NCBI GenBank assembly: GCA_910588365.1
Contig: CAJUQS010000159.1
Location: forward strand, 1-56,061
DNA: 56,061 nucleotides
From: an uncultured Oscillospiraceae bacterium
Lineage (GTDB): Bacteria > Bacillota > Clostridia > Oscillospirales > Oscillospiraceae
Direction: 5' to 3'
Positions within the stretch are counted from its first letter, which is position 1. Each line of letters starts with the position of its first letter. Below are positions 32,764 through 40,761 of this stretch, in pieces. The notes beneath the pieces were generated by a model, which was not told where the DNA came from, made no database searches, and saw only the letters and a program-made list of their open reading frames with translations. The position numbers were made by a program, and so were the translations under genes.

Positions 32764-34869
32764 ATGGGCAGTGGCAACGACAGCATCTTGGATATGTACT
32801 TATACGAGACGAATACCCTTCTCGAACAGCTTGACGGCATTCTGCTGGCGGCTGAACAGGCGGACACCTTCTCGCAGGACAGCGTGAATGAGATCTTCCG
32901 CATCATGCACACCATCAAGGGTTCCTCCGCCATGATGGAGTTTCCCTCCCTCATGACAGTGGCGCACCGGATTGAGGATCTCTTCTTCATCATCCGGGAA
33001 AAAACCATTGACGTGGTGCCGGAGGCCCTCAGGCCGGAGCTGTTTGACATGCTGTTCCAGTCGGTGGACTTTTTCCGCGGGGAAATTGAAAAGGTTGAAA
33101 ACGGGGAACCCCTCTCCGATTCTATCGACACTATTGTAGATAAAATTAATAGCCTGGTTGATAAAATTCAAGGCAATCCCGCCCCGGCGGCCCCGGACCC
33201 GGCGCCCGCCGGCGAGGAGCCTGCCGACGCGGCGCCCCCGCCTCCGGCGGCGCCCGCTGCCCTGGACGAGGCGTACCCCTTTGGAATCCATGTGTTTTTC
33301 GACGAGGGCAGCGGCATGGAAAACCTGCGGGCGTTCATGCTGGTCACCGCGGTGAAGGACTTCAGCTCCGACTTCCTCTCCTCCCCTGAAAACACCGAGA
33401 CCGACCCGGGCTCCTCCGAGGTCATCGCCGAGCAGGGCTTCTTCCTCTGGTTCAGGACGAAGGAGGAGCGGGACGGCGCGGTTTCCGCGGTGAAGGACGC
33501 CGGCTCCGTGCGCTCCTACCAGTCCGTGGACGCCAAGGCGGAGCCCGCTCCCGCGGCGGCCCCCGCCGTACCGGACGAGCCGGCGGAGGCGGCCCCGGCG
33601 GCCCCCGCCCAGGCCAAGGCCCCCGCGCCTGCCGCTCCCCCGGCCGCGCAGCAGGCCAAGCCCCCCGCCGCGCAGCACGCCAAGGAGAGCCTTATCAGCG
33701 TGAATCTGGCCAAGCTGGACCAGCTGATGGCCGTGGTCAGCGAGATCGTCATCACCGAGTCCATGGTCACCGCCTCCCCGGATCTGCGCGGGCTGCGGCT
33801 GGATAACTTCAACAAGTCCGCCCGGGAGCTGCGCAAGCTCACCGATGATCTGCAGGATGTGTCCATGTCCCTGCGCATGGTGCCCGTGTCCAGCACCTTC
33901 CAGAAGATGAACCGCATCGTCCGGGATATGAGCAAGAAGCTGGGCAAGCGGGCCAAGCTCACCCTCATCGGCGAGAATACAGAGGTGGACAAGACCATCG
34001 TTGACGGCATCAGCGACCCCATCATGCACATCGTGCGCAACTCCATGGACCACGGTCTGGAGGAGACGGAGGACGAGCGCATCGCCGTGGGCAAGGACCC
34101 GGTGGGCGAGATCACCCTCACCGCCCGGCACACCGGCAGCGAGGTCATCATCGAGATCAAGGACGACGGCAAGGGCGCCGACACCCAGGCCATCCTCAAC
34201 AAGGCCATCCGCCAGGGCCTGGCGGACCCGGACCACGAGTACAGCCAGAAGGACATCCTGGGCTTCATGATGATGCCCGGCTTCTCCACCAACACCCAGG
34301 TCACCGAGTTCTCCGGGAGAGGCGTGGGTATGGATGTGGTGAAGAAGAACGTGGCCGACGTGGGCGGCACCGTGTCCATCTCCAGCGAGTGGGGCAAGGG
34401 TATGACCACCACGCTGAAGATCCCCCTGACCATGGCCATCATGGACGGCATGGAGGTCTCCGTGGGCGACACCCTGTTCACCATCCCCATCAACAGCATC
34501 ATTTCCAGCATCAAGGTCACGGCGGACGACATCATCTACGACCCCGCCAGGGGCGAGATGACCAAGCAGCGGGACAACTACTACCCCGTGGTCCGGGCCA
34601 AGGACCTGTTCCAGATCCCCGAGGGCCGGGACAACGTGGAGGAGGGCATCCTCATCTGGGTGGAGTCCGGCGAGCGGTCCTACTGCCTGTTCGTGGATGA
34701 GCTGCTGGGCGAGCAGCAGATCGTCGTCAAGCCCCTGCCCGCCTACGTCAACAGCTTCAATGTGAAGGATTACGGCATCTCCGGGTGCAGTATCCTGGGC
34801 GATGGCAGCATCAGCCTCATTCTGGACATGGCCAACGTCTACGCCGGCAATGCCCAGGGGGCGTTCTAA
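32764..34869 (+). CDS. cheA: Chemotaxis histidine kinase CheA
   Basis: This is the 701-residue kinase that passes chemoreceptor signals to CheY and CheB. ATG 32764 follows AAAAGGTGG. The P1 HPt domain (about 1-110) has the phosphoryl-accepting His49 in HTIKGSS. A P2-like response-regulator-docking region (about 180-260) is flanked by long A/P-rich linkers (about 137-163 and 260-310). P3 dimerisation follows (about 318-385, LISVNLAKLDQLM), then the P4 ATPase with VRNSMDHGLE (N box), DDGKGAD (G1) and GRGVGMDVVKKNV (G2), and the P5 CheW-like receptor coupling domain to the end. All catalytic boxes are intact. It is the first gene of cheA-cheW-cheR-cheB; no cheY, cheC, cheD or receptor gene is in the window. 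Confidence 0.96.
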   Translation: MGSGNDSILDMYLYETNTLLEQLDGILLAAEQADTFSQDSVNEIFRIMHTIKGSSAMMEFPSLMTVAHRIEDLFFIIREKTIDVVPEALRPELFDMLFQSVDFFRGEIEKVENGEPLSDSIDTIVDKINSLVDKIQGNPAPAAPDPAPAGEEPADAAPPPPAAPAALDEAYPFGIHVFFDEGSGMENLRAFMLVTAVKDFSSDFLSSPENTETDPGSSEVIAEQGFFLWFRTKEERDGAVSAVKDAGSVRSYQSVDAKAEPAPAAAPAVPDEPAEAAPAAPAQAKAPAPAAPPAAQQAKPPAAQHAKESLISVNLAKLDQLMAVVSEIVITESMVTASPDLRGLRLDNFNKSARELRKLTDDLQDVSMSLRMVPVSSTFQKMNRIVRDMSKKLGKRAKLTLIGENTEVDKTIVDGISDPIMHIVRNSMDHGLEETEDERIAVGKDPVGEITLTARHTGSEVIIEIKDDGKGADTQAILNKAIRQGLADPDHEYSQKDILGFMMMPGFSTNTQVTEFSGRGVGMDVVKKNVADVGGTVSISSEWGKGMTTTLKIPLTMAIMDGMEVSVGDTLFTIPINSIISSIKVTADDIIYDPARGEMTKQRDNYYPVVRAKDLFQIPEGRDNVEEGILIWVESGERSYCLFVDELLGEQQIVVKPLPAYVNSFNVKDYGISGCSILGDGSISLILDMANVYAGNAQGAF

Positions 34870-34905
34870 CCGGGCCGGCAAGCTGATAAGAAGGGAGATA
34901 CGCAA

Positions 34906-35379
34906 ATGTCTGAGAAGAACATGGAACTGACAGAGACTCCGGCCGCCGGCCGCGTGGAGGAGGACGCTGACCTCCAGACGACAAAGTACATGATCGGCGT
35001 TTCCGACGGCCTGCGCTACGGTATCGACGCCGAGAAGGTGGAGACCATTCTCACCGATCACACCATTACCCGCATGCCCTGTGTGCCGGAGTACGTGCGG
35101 GGCATCGTCAACCTGCGGGGCCAGATCATGCCCGTCATCGATCTGCGCCTGCGCCTGGGCAAGATGCCCCGGGACAAGTGCATCATCATGGTGGTCAACG
35201 TGGAGAGCGAGGCCGTGGGCATCCTGGTGGACACCGTGGAAAAGATGGTGGATATCCCCCGGGACATCATCCTTCCCATGCCCACCCAGAACCACCAGAA
35301 GCTGATTTCCGGCATGTGCTCTCTGCCGGAGGGCGGGACGCTGCTGATCCTGGACTGCGATCTGCTCCTGCACGGCTAA
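34906..35379 (+). CDS. cheW: Chemotaxis coupling protein CheW
   Basis: This 157-residue adaptor links CheA to chemoreceptors. The single CheW domain (about 24-157) contains YGIDAEKVETIL, MPCVPEYVRGIVNLRGQIMPVIDLR and VDTVEKMVDIP. The first ~23 residues form a charged extension. AGAAGGGAG precedes the ATG, 36 nt after cheA. The stop codon TAA (35377-35379) is itself the left TA flank of a MITE-like insertion, so the element lands exactly on the gene's end without altering the protein. Confidence 0.95.
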   Translation: MSEKNMELTETPAAGRVEEDADLQTTKYMIGVSDGLRYGIDAEKVETILTDHTITRMPCVPEYVRGIVNLRGQIMPVIDLRLRLGKMPRDKCIIMVVNVESEAVGILVDTVEKMVDIPRDIILPMPTQNHQKLISGMCSLPEGGTLLILDCDLLLHG

Positions 35380-35617
35380 GAACCTGTATTCACAAGCGTT
35401 GAACGCTGTCTGGCCGGTCGTTTTCCCGCCATACTGCGTCGCTTTCCCTTGCAATCCGTCAGGATTCTGCAACAGGCGCATCGAGCGCCTGTGCAGAATA
35501 ATCGTGCATGACCCCTTGATGGGATCATTGCACGATATGGATTGCTGCGGAAAATCTCCTTGTCTGACGAGAAAAATCCTCGTCCATCCGGCATCCCCCG
35601 GTTATGAATACAGGTTC
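35379..35617 (-). repeat. MITE-like repeat, copy C (with extra two-hairpin module)
   Basis: A 239-bp element between cheW and cheR is flanked by TA on both sides. The ends AGAACCTGTATTCACAA and TTATGAATACAGGTTC are inverted repeats. The interior (35449-35550) is the reverse complement of the module seen in copy D: GCAATCC, the hairpin ATTCTGCAACAGGCGC / GCGCCTGTGCAGAAT and the hairpin ATCGTGCATGA / TCATTGCACGAT. Relative to copy B it carries this ~80-nt module and diverged ends. Confidence 0.85.
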
Positions 35618-35649
35618 TAATTTCTTTCACGAAAGGATGGCGTTTGATC

Positions 35650-36462
35650 ATGCCGCTGAATATGATCTCAGAAGAGGATTTCACCAAACTGTCACAATTC
35701 ATCCACAAAGAGTATGGGATCAACCTTGCTCAGAAAAAGCAGCTGGTCACGAGCCGCCTGTCCTCCTTTGTTTCCCAGAAGGGATACACCAGCTTCACGC
35801 CATTTGTCAGCGCGCTTCTGAAGGAGCGCAACCCTGCGGACATGGAGGCGGTGCTCAACCGGCTGACCACCAACTATACCTTCTTTATGCGGGAGACAGA
35901 GCATTTTGAGTTCTTTACACGCACCGTCCTGCCGGAGATTGTCAACCGCCACCAGCGGGACCGCGTGATGTCCATCTGGAGCGCCGGCTGCTCCAGCGGC
36001 GAGGAGCCCTACAACCTCTCCATCTACATCAAGGAGTTCCTGGGGCCCCGGGCGTCCCAGTGGGATACCCGGATCCTGGCCACCGACATCTCCCAGAAGG
36101 CCCTGGCCAGCGCGAAAAAGGGCGTCTACGAGCTGCCCGACACTGTCCCCGGCCACTGGAAGAAGCGTTACTTCGTCCCCGTCAAGGGGACCGGCCAGTT
36201 CATGGTGGCGCCGGAGATCAAAAACAACGTAATCTTCCAGACCTTCAACCTGATGGATCCGATCAAGTTCCGTCTGAAGTTCGACGTGATCTTCTGCCGG
36301 AACGTGATGATCTATTTTGACCAGCCCACCAAGGACGCGCTGGTGCGCCGGTTTTATGACGCCACGGTCCCCGGCGGCTATCTGATGATCAGCCACTCGG
36401 AGAATCTGGGTAAGGACAATCCTTATCAGACGGTGGCGCCCTCCACGTTCCAGAAGCGGTAG
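35650..36462 (+). CDS. cheR: Chemotaxis protein methyltransferase CheR
   Basis: This 270-residue enzyme methylates glutamates of chemoreceptors using S-adenosylmethionine. ATG 35650 was chosen because GAAAGGATGG lies 10 nt upstream; a TTG 6 nt earlier is too close. The N-terminal helical domain (about 1-75) includes TNYTFFMRE, typical of CheR. The catalytic domain has SIWSAGCSSGEEPYNLSI (SAM loop), ATDISQKAL, and the conserved FDVIFCRNVMIYFD. Length is typical. It is separated from cheW by a MITE-like element, which could influence read-through. Confidence 0.95.
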   Translation: MPLNMISEEDFTKLSQFIHKEYGINLAQKKQLVTSRLSSFVSQKGYTSFTPFVSALLKERNPADMEAVLNRLTTNYTFFMRETEHFEFFTRTVLPEIVNRHQRDRVMSIWSAGCSSGEEPYNLSIYIKEFLGPRASQWDTRILATDISQKALASAKKGVYELPDTVPGHWKKRYFVPVKGTGQFMVAPEIKNNVIFQTFNLMDPIKFRLKFDVIFCRNVMIYFDQPTKDALVRRFYDATVPGGYLMISHSENLGKDNPYQTVAPSTFQKR

Positions 36463-36506
36463 CTCCGCCTGGGGCGGAGGCAACATGGAAAAGGAGTGAG
36501 AACGAC

Positions 36507-37559
36507 ATGTGGCCAGCCAATAAGAAAATTCGCGTGATGGTGGTGGACGACTCCATCATGGCCCGCACCATGATTACAAACGGGCTGTCCAAGCACCCGC
36601 GGATCGAGGTGGTCGGCACCGGATTCAATGCCAATGACGCTATGGCCAAGGTGGGGCAGCTGCGTCCGGACGTGATTACCTCGGATGTGGAGATGCCCGG
36701 CATGAGCGGCATTGACTTCCTCAAGCAGCTGCTGCCCAGGTATCCCCTGCCGGTGATTCTGGTGTCATCCTTGAACCTCCGGGTCTTCGACGCCCTGTCC
36801 GCCGGCGCGGTGGACTTTGTGCGCAAGCCGGAGCCGGGGCAGAACGAGGTGTTCATCACCGCGCTGACACAGAAGGTGATTGCCGCCGCCGGGGCGAAGG
36901 TCCGGCCCGGCTCCTCCTCCCTGGCCCGTCCCGCCGGCGCCGCCCAGCTGGCGGTTCCGGCCCGTCTGGGAAGCAAGCCGTCCCTGGACCAGGTGATCAT
37001 CGGCCTGGGGGCCTCCACCGGCGGCACCGAGGCCACCCTGGAGGTGCTCAAGCGCCTGCCGGCGGATATCCCCGGTATGCTGATTGTTCAGCACATGCCT
37101 ACGGGCTTCACCCAGATGTACGCGGATCGGCTCAACCGGCTGTGTCAGATGGAGGTGCGGGAGGCCAAGCACGGCGATGAAGTCCGGCGGGGGCTGGCGC
37201 TGCTGGCGCCGGCGGACTACCAGATGCGCGTTGTCCGCAGCGGCAGCCGCTATACCGTCTCCTGCACCAGCGGGGAGAAGGTCAGCGGACACCGGCCCTC
37301 GGTGGACGCCCTGTTCTTCTCCATGGCCGAGCAGGTCCGGTGCAAGATGGTCGGCATCATCATGACCGGCATGGGCCGGGACGGCGCGGACGGTCTGCTG
37401 CATATGCGCAAGGCCGGGGCCTACACCATCGGACAGGATAAGGAGTCCTGCGTGGTCTACGGAATGCCCATGGTCGCCCAGAACATCGGCGCCGTCCAGA
37501 TTCAGGCATCCTGTGAGAATATCTCCAGCGTCCTGCTGCGGCATTTGAATCAGGTGTAA
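36507..37559 (+). CDS. cheB: Chemotaxis protein-glutamate methylesterase CheB
   Basis: This 350-residue response regulator demethylates or deamidates receptors when phosphorylated by CheA. The receiver domain (about 8-125) has DD14-15, phosphoacceptor Asp60 in SDVEMPGMSG, and Lys in FVRKPEPG. The methylesterase domain (about 160-345) has the catalytic triad motifs IGLGASTGG (Ser), QHMP (His) and MTGMGRDGADG (Asp). GGAGTGAG precedes the ATG, 44 nt after cheR. It is the last gene of the che operon. Confidence 0.95.
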   Translation: MWPANKKIRVMVVDDSIMARTMITNGLSKHPRIEVVGTGFNANDAMAKVGQLRPDVITSDVEMPGMSGIDFLKQLLPRYPLPVILVSSLNLRVFDALSAGAVDFVRKPEPGQNEVFITALTQKVIAAAGAKVRPGSSSLARPAGAAQLAVPARLGSKPSLDQVIIGLGASTGGTEATLEVLKRLPADIPGMLIVQHMPTGFTQMYADRLNRLCQMEVREAKHGDEVRRGLALLAPADYQMRVVRSGSRYTVSCTSGEKVSGHRPSVDALFFSMAEQVRCKMVGIIMTGMGRDGADGLLHMRKAGAYTIGQDKESCVVYGMPMVAQNIGAVQIQASCENISSVLLRHLNQV

Positions 37560-37619
37560 GGGCAGCACTTGCCGCTCTTGGCGGCTTGGGCTGCCGGTGT
37601 CCGCTGCGCGGTTACTGCA

Positions 37620-37672
37620 CGGAAAAGGAATCAAAAAGAATTTCAGGAGGCAAAGCGTACGCTTTGCCTCCT
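37620..37672 (-). repeat. Two-hairpin intergenic repeat, copy h (partial)
   Basis: The linker AATCAAAAAGAATTTC and the hairpin GGAGGCAAAGC / GCTTTGCCTCC are present. The A/T hairpin is truncated to AAAAGG. It lies 61 nt after cheB. Confidence 0.65.
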
Positions 37673-37681
37673 ATGTATAAA

Positions 37682-37720
37682 GGAAGCGGATCCAGGGCTC
37701 ATAGCTCTGGATCCGCTTCC
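37682..37720 (-). terminator. Terminator of the third SLH gene
   Basis: GGAAGCGGATCCAG (37682-37695) pairs with its complement (37707-37720), immediately after the SLH gene stop on the minus strand, followed there by TTTATA. It may also stop transcription from cheB. Confidence 0.8.
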
Positions 37721-37722
37721 TG

Positions 37723-40509
37723 TCAGTTGGCCGTCTTGGCGGCGTAGTCGTACATGCGCTGGATGATGACGGCCATCTCGCTGCGGCGGATGGAGTTGAC
37801 GCCGTAGTACATGACCTGGCCCTTGTTGTTGGTGCTACCGGCTACGATCTTGGCATCGTAGAGGGAGAGCACGTAGGGGGCGGAGGAGACGGTCATCGCC
37901 ATGTCGTGGAAGGGGGAGGTGGTCTGCGTGGAGGTGGGCAGGCGCAGGGCCTTGGCGGCAATCTCCGCGATGGCGTACCGGTTGATCTTCCGATCCGGGT
38001 CCACGCTCTGGCTCAGCAGGCCGTCGGACATAGCCTTGGCCACATAGCCGCTGGCCCAGTGCTTGGTGGTGGCGGCCTGCTCGGGGTATCCGGCGGCCAT
38101 CATGATCATCTTCAGGGCCTGGCCGTAGGTCACCTCGCCGTCAGGGCGGAAGGTGCCGTCCTCAAAGCCGCCCAGGATGCCGGCGGAGGCCAGGGCGACC
38201 ACCGCGTCGTAGTACCACGCCGTGCCGGTGGTCTTGGGCACGTCCTTGAAGGTGACGGTGGGGACCGTGGTGCCCGGGTTGTTGGGGACGCTGGGCTTGG
38301 GGGTGGTGGCGGTGACGCTGATCTTCACCGTGCCGCTGAGCTTGCTGCCCTGCTCGTCATAGGCGGCAAAGGGGATGGTGACGGTGCCGCTGTAGTTGGC
38401 CGCCGGGACGAAGGAGACGTTGTCCATGGTCAGGGCGGTGGCCGCCGTCGCCTTGTCGGAGACACTGTACCACACGCTGTCGCTGGTAATGGCCGTGCCG
38501 GGGGTCAGGGCGGGGCTGGTGAGGGAGCGGTTGTAGTAGAGGGTGCCGTAGACCGCCGCGGGGGGCGTGAAGGAGACGGTGTTGAGCCTGCCGGTGGTGC
38601 CCAGGAGGCCGGCAAAGTCGCGGGCCCTGAAGCTGACGCCGTCGGAGGTGGAGTTGTAGCTGACGGTCAGATCGGTCATATTGCAGACCACATTGCCCAC
38701 ATACAGCAGCTTGCCCTGGCCGTCATAGGCCACGTAGCGGAAGGAGTCGGTCTGGGCGGTGCCGGGGACGTAGGTCAGGCCGCTGATGAGCTCGCCCCGG
38801 GAGCTGCTGTAGTAGAAGGGGCGGGCGTCGATGCTGGCCGCGGTGAGGCGGGTGCCGGTGGAGGTGCTGTTCCTGTAGTTGACGTAGAGGCTGCCGCTGG
38901 CGGGGAGCTCCAGGAGCTGGATGTAGAAGTTGTTCCCCTTGCTGCCCGTGGCGCTCTGGTAGACCTTGAGGAACTCCTCGGCGTCCAGGGCGTAGGAGCC
39001 GCCGGCGGTGACCCGCCAGGTGATGTCGGCAACCTTGCCGCTGCTGATGAAGATGTAGAGGGTGCCGGCCTGGTGGATGGGCTGGCCCAGGTTGTTGGTG
39101 CCGTAGGCGTCAAAGGGCACGGTGACGAAGTCCGCCTGCCGCACGCCGGGGAGGAAGGTCACCTCGTTGATGCCGTACTGGCCGTTGCCGGGCTGGACGT
39201 AGAAGGTGTCGCCCGCCTTCACCCGGGTGCCGGGGCGGGAGACGGAGGTGAAGTCCGTGTACAGGTTGCCGTCATAGGAGCTGGGCAGGGCGGAGAAGCG
39301 GACCCAGGTGAGGCCGCCGCGGGGGTAGATGTCCTGCCAGAAGGTTTCAAAGTCACTGGCAGCCATGGTGACGGGGGCGTCCTTGGAGGTGGTGTACATC
39401 ACATCCATGTCCCCGGTGTACTGCTGGACCGTGATGGTCAGCGAGCCGGGGTACTCCTTGCCCCTGGTGTCATAGGCGGTGAAGCTGATGACGTAGTTGC
39501 CGGTGGCCTCGCCGCTGGGCTGGAAGCGCACATCCGCCAGAGGCGTCTGGCTGTTGTTGGTGGGATTGAAGTAGTAAGGGGTCTTGGTGCCGGAGATGAG
39601 CAGATCGCCCACCTTGGAGGAGGGCTTGGTGCCGAAGATCACATGGCTGGGGTAGGCGGCGGTGTTGTTGGAGGCGGAGTTGTACACCGCCTGATAGATC
39701 TGCTCCACCACCGACTGGGCGGACCAGCTGTCCACCAGCCCCAGGTACAGGCTCTTGTCCCCCCGGCCCAGGGTGGCGTGGGCGGAGATGAGGTCCTTCA
39801 CCCGCACGGTGACGGTGCAGGAGGCGCTGATGGGCTGGGTGGTCTGGCTGCTCTTGGGCACGGCCATGACAAAGCAGACGTACTTGTAGTCCCCCTCCTT
39901 GCTGGTGATGGAGGTGGGCAGGGTGTAGGTGTCGCCGGTGTAGACCAGGGAGCCCTGGTAGTACCAGCTGTAGGTCAGGCTGTATTCCTTGGTAACGTCG
40001 GCCGAGCCAAGGGTCAGGCTCACCTCTCCCAGGCTGAGGCCGTAGTCGGCGGTGTCCAGGGAGACCATGAACACCGGGTCCTTGGGCAGGACGATGGTCA
40101 CGGCCTCATAATCCACCGCCAGACACTGGGGGCAGCGGCCGTTGACCAGCTGGCCGTGGGGTCGGCTGGTGATAATGGCCTCCGGGTGGTAGCGGCACTC
40201 AGCCCTGTGGGTGCCGTTGCCGTTGTCGGTGTAGAGGTAGTCATGGTTGTCGGGGTTGATGCTGGGCTCGTCATAGCATACGTTGGTGCAGAAGGTACAG
40301 GTGCCCTTCCGCATTCCCTTGTCGTGGCAGGTTGCGGCGCGGACTTCCTCCCACTGCCAGTTATGTACCCGGTTGATGGAGGTGGGACTGGTGCAGGGGC
40401 TGTTCATATCCACTGTCGCCGCGAAGGCCGTGGGCATCAGGGACAGCACCATAATCAGTGCCAGCAGGGCCGCTGGGACCCGGCGGCGCAGCGTTTTTTT
40501 CTCGTTCAT
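37723..40509 (-). CDS. Secreted SLH protein with Cys-rich N-terminus and four modules like those at 20357-23797
   Basis: This 928-residue surface protein has a signal peptide about 1-31 (LLALIMVLSLMPTAFA) and follows AGGAGGACA. A Cys/His-rich segment (about 38-130, CHDKGMRKGTCTFC ... CRYH ... CPQC) resembles a zinc-ribbon or disulfide-stabilised domain. A short Ig-like part leads to four tandem ~115-residue modules (about 245-720) of the same pattern as in the SLH protein at 20357-23797, then a proline-rich linker and three SLH domains (about 745-928, GILGGFEDGTFRPDGEVTYGQALKMI). It is probably wall-anchored. Its upstream region holds a TATAAT box with an inverted repeat. Confidence 0.85.
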   Translation of the reverse strand: MNEKKTLRRRVPAALLALIMVLSLMPTAFAATVDMNSPCTSPTSINRVHNWQWEEVRAATCHDKGMRKGTCTFCTNVCYDEPSINPDNHDYLYTDNGNGTHRAECRYHPEAIITSRPHGQLVNGRCPQCLAVDYEAVTIVLPKDPVFMVSLDTADYGLSLGEVSLTLGSADVTKEYSLTYSWYYQGSLVYTGDTYTLPTSITSKEGDYKYVCFVMAVPKSSQTTQPISASCTVTVRVKDLISAHATLGRGDKSLYLGLVDSWSAQSVVEQIYQAVYNSASNNTAAYPSHVIFGTKPSSKVGDLLISGTKTPYYFNPTNNSQTPLADVRFQPSGEATGNYVISFTAYDTRGKEYPGSLTITVQQYTGDMDVMYTTSKDAPVTMAASDFETFWQDIYPRGGLTWVRFSALPSSYDGNLYTDFTSVSRPGTRVKAGDTFYVQPGNGQYGINEVTFLPGVRQADFVTVPFDAYGTNNLGQPIHQAGTLYIFISSGKVADITWRVTAGGSYALDAEEFLKVYQSATGSKGNNFYIQLLELPASGSLYVNYRNSTSTGTRLTAASIDARPFYYSSSRGELISGLTYVPGTAQTDSFRYVAYDGQGKLLYVGNVVCNMTDLTVSYNSTSDGVSFRARDFAGLLGTTGRLNTVSFTPPAAVYGTLYYNRSLTSPALTPGTAITSDSVWYSVSDKATAATALTMDNVSFVPAANYSGTVTIPFAAYDEQGSKLSGTVKISVTATTPKPSVPNNPGTTVPTVTFKDVPKTTGTAWYYDAVVALASAGILGGFEDGTFRPDGEVTYGQALKMIMMAAGYPEQAATTKHWASGYVAKAMSDGLLSQSVDPDRKINRYAIAEIAAKALRLPTSTQTTSPFHDMAMTVSSAPYVLSLYDAKIVAGSTNNKGQVMYYGVNSIRRSEMAVIIQRMYDYAAKTAN

Positions 40510-40572
40510 GGATTGTCCTCCTGTGGAAAATTTGGGGGGAGGACAAGCTCCCCCTTTTCATGTACGGAATCT

Positions 40573-40602
40573 ATTATAGCACAGCTTCTCAAAAAAAGCT
40601 GT
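40573..40602 (-). promoter_or_regulatory. -10 box with adjacent inverted repeat upstream of the third SLH gene
   Basis: On the minus strand TATAAT (40578-40573) is preceded by an inverted repeat, ACAGCTT / AAGCTGT (40581-40587 / 40596-40602), which occupies the spacer. No good -35 is visible, which suggests activator dependence or an operator in the spacer. Confidence 0.5.
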
Positions 40603-40675
40603 TACAATTTAGCAACAAGATTTAATTTTTTATGAAGACAGGGCCTGGTTTTTCCTCTCCGGGAGCGGTTTTCCC

Positions 40676-40704
40676 TTTACAAACGGGCGAGGGCGTGGTA
40701 GGAT
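40676..40704 (+). promoter_or_regulatory. Promoter of guaB
   Basis: TTTACA (40676-40681) and TAGGAT (40699-40704) are 17 nt apart, 57 nt before the guaB start. Confidence 0.65.
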
Positions 40705-40761
40705 GTTGGCTAATCAAGATCCCGACAGAAAAAGATTGAAAATAAAGGAGTGTGTCCAGCC

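Noticed and set aside
20357..40509. Repetitive DNA in the SLH genes as a possible CRISPR array
   Set aside because: The repeats are long, diverged, in-frame protein modules with no short identical direct repeats and unique spacers; no cas genes are present.
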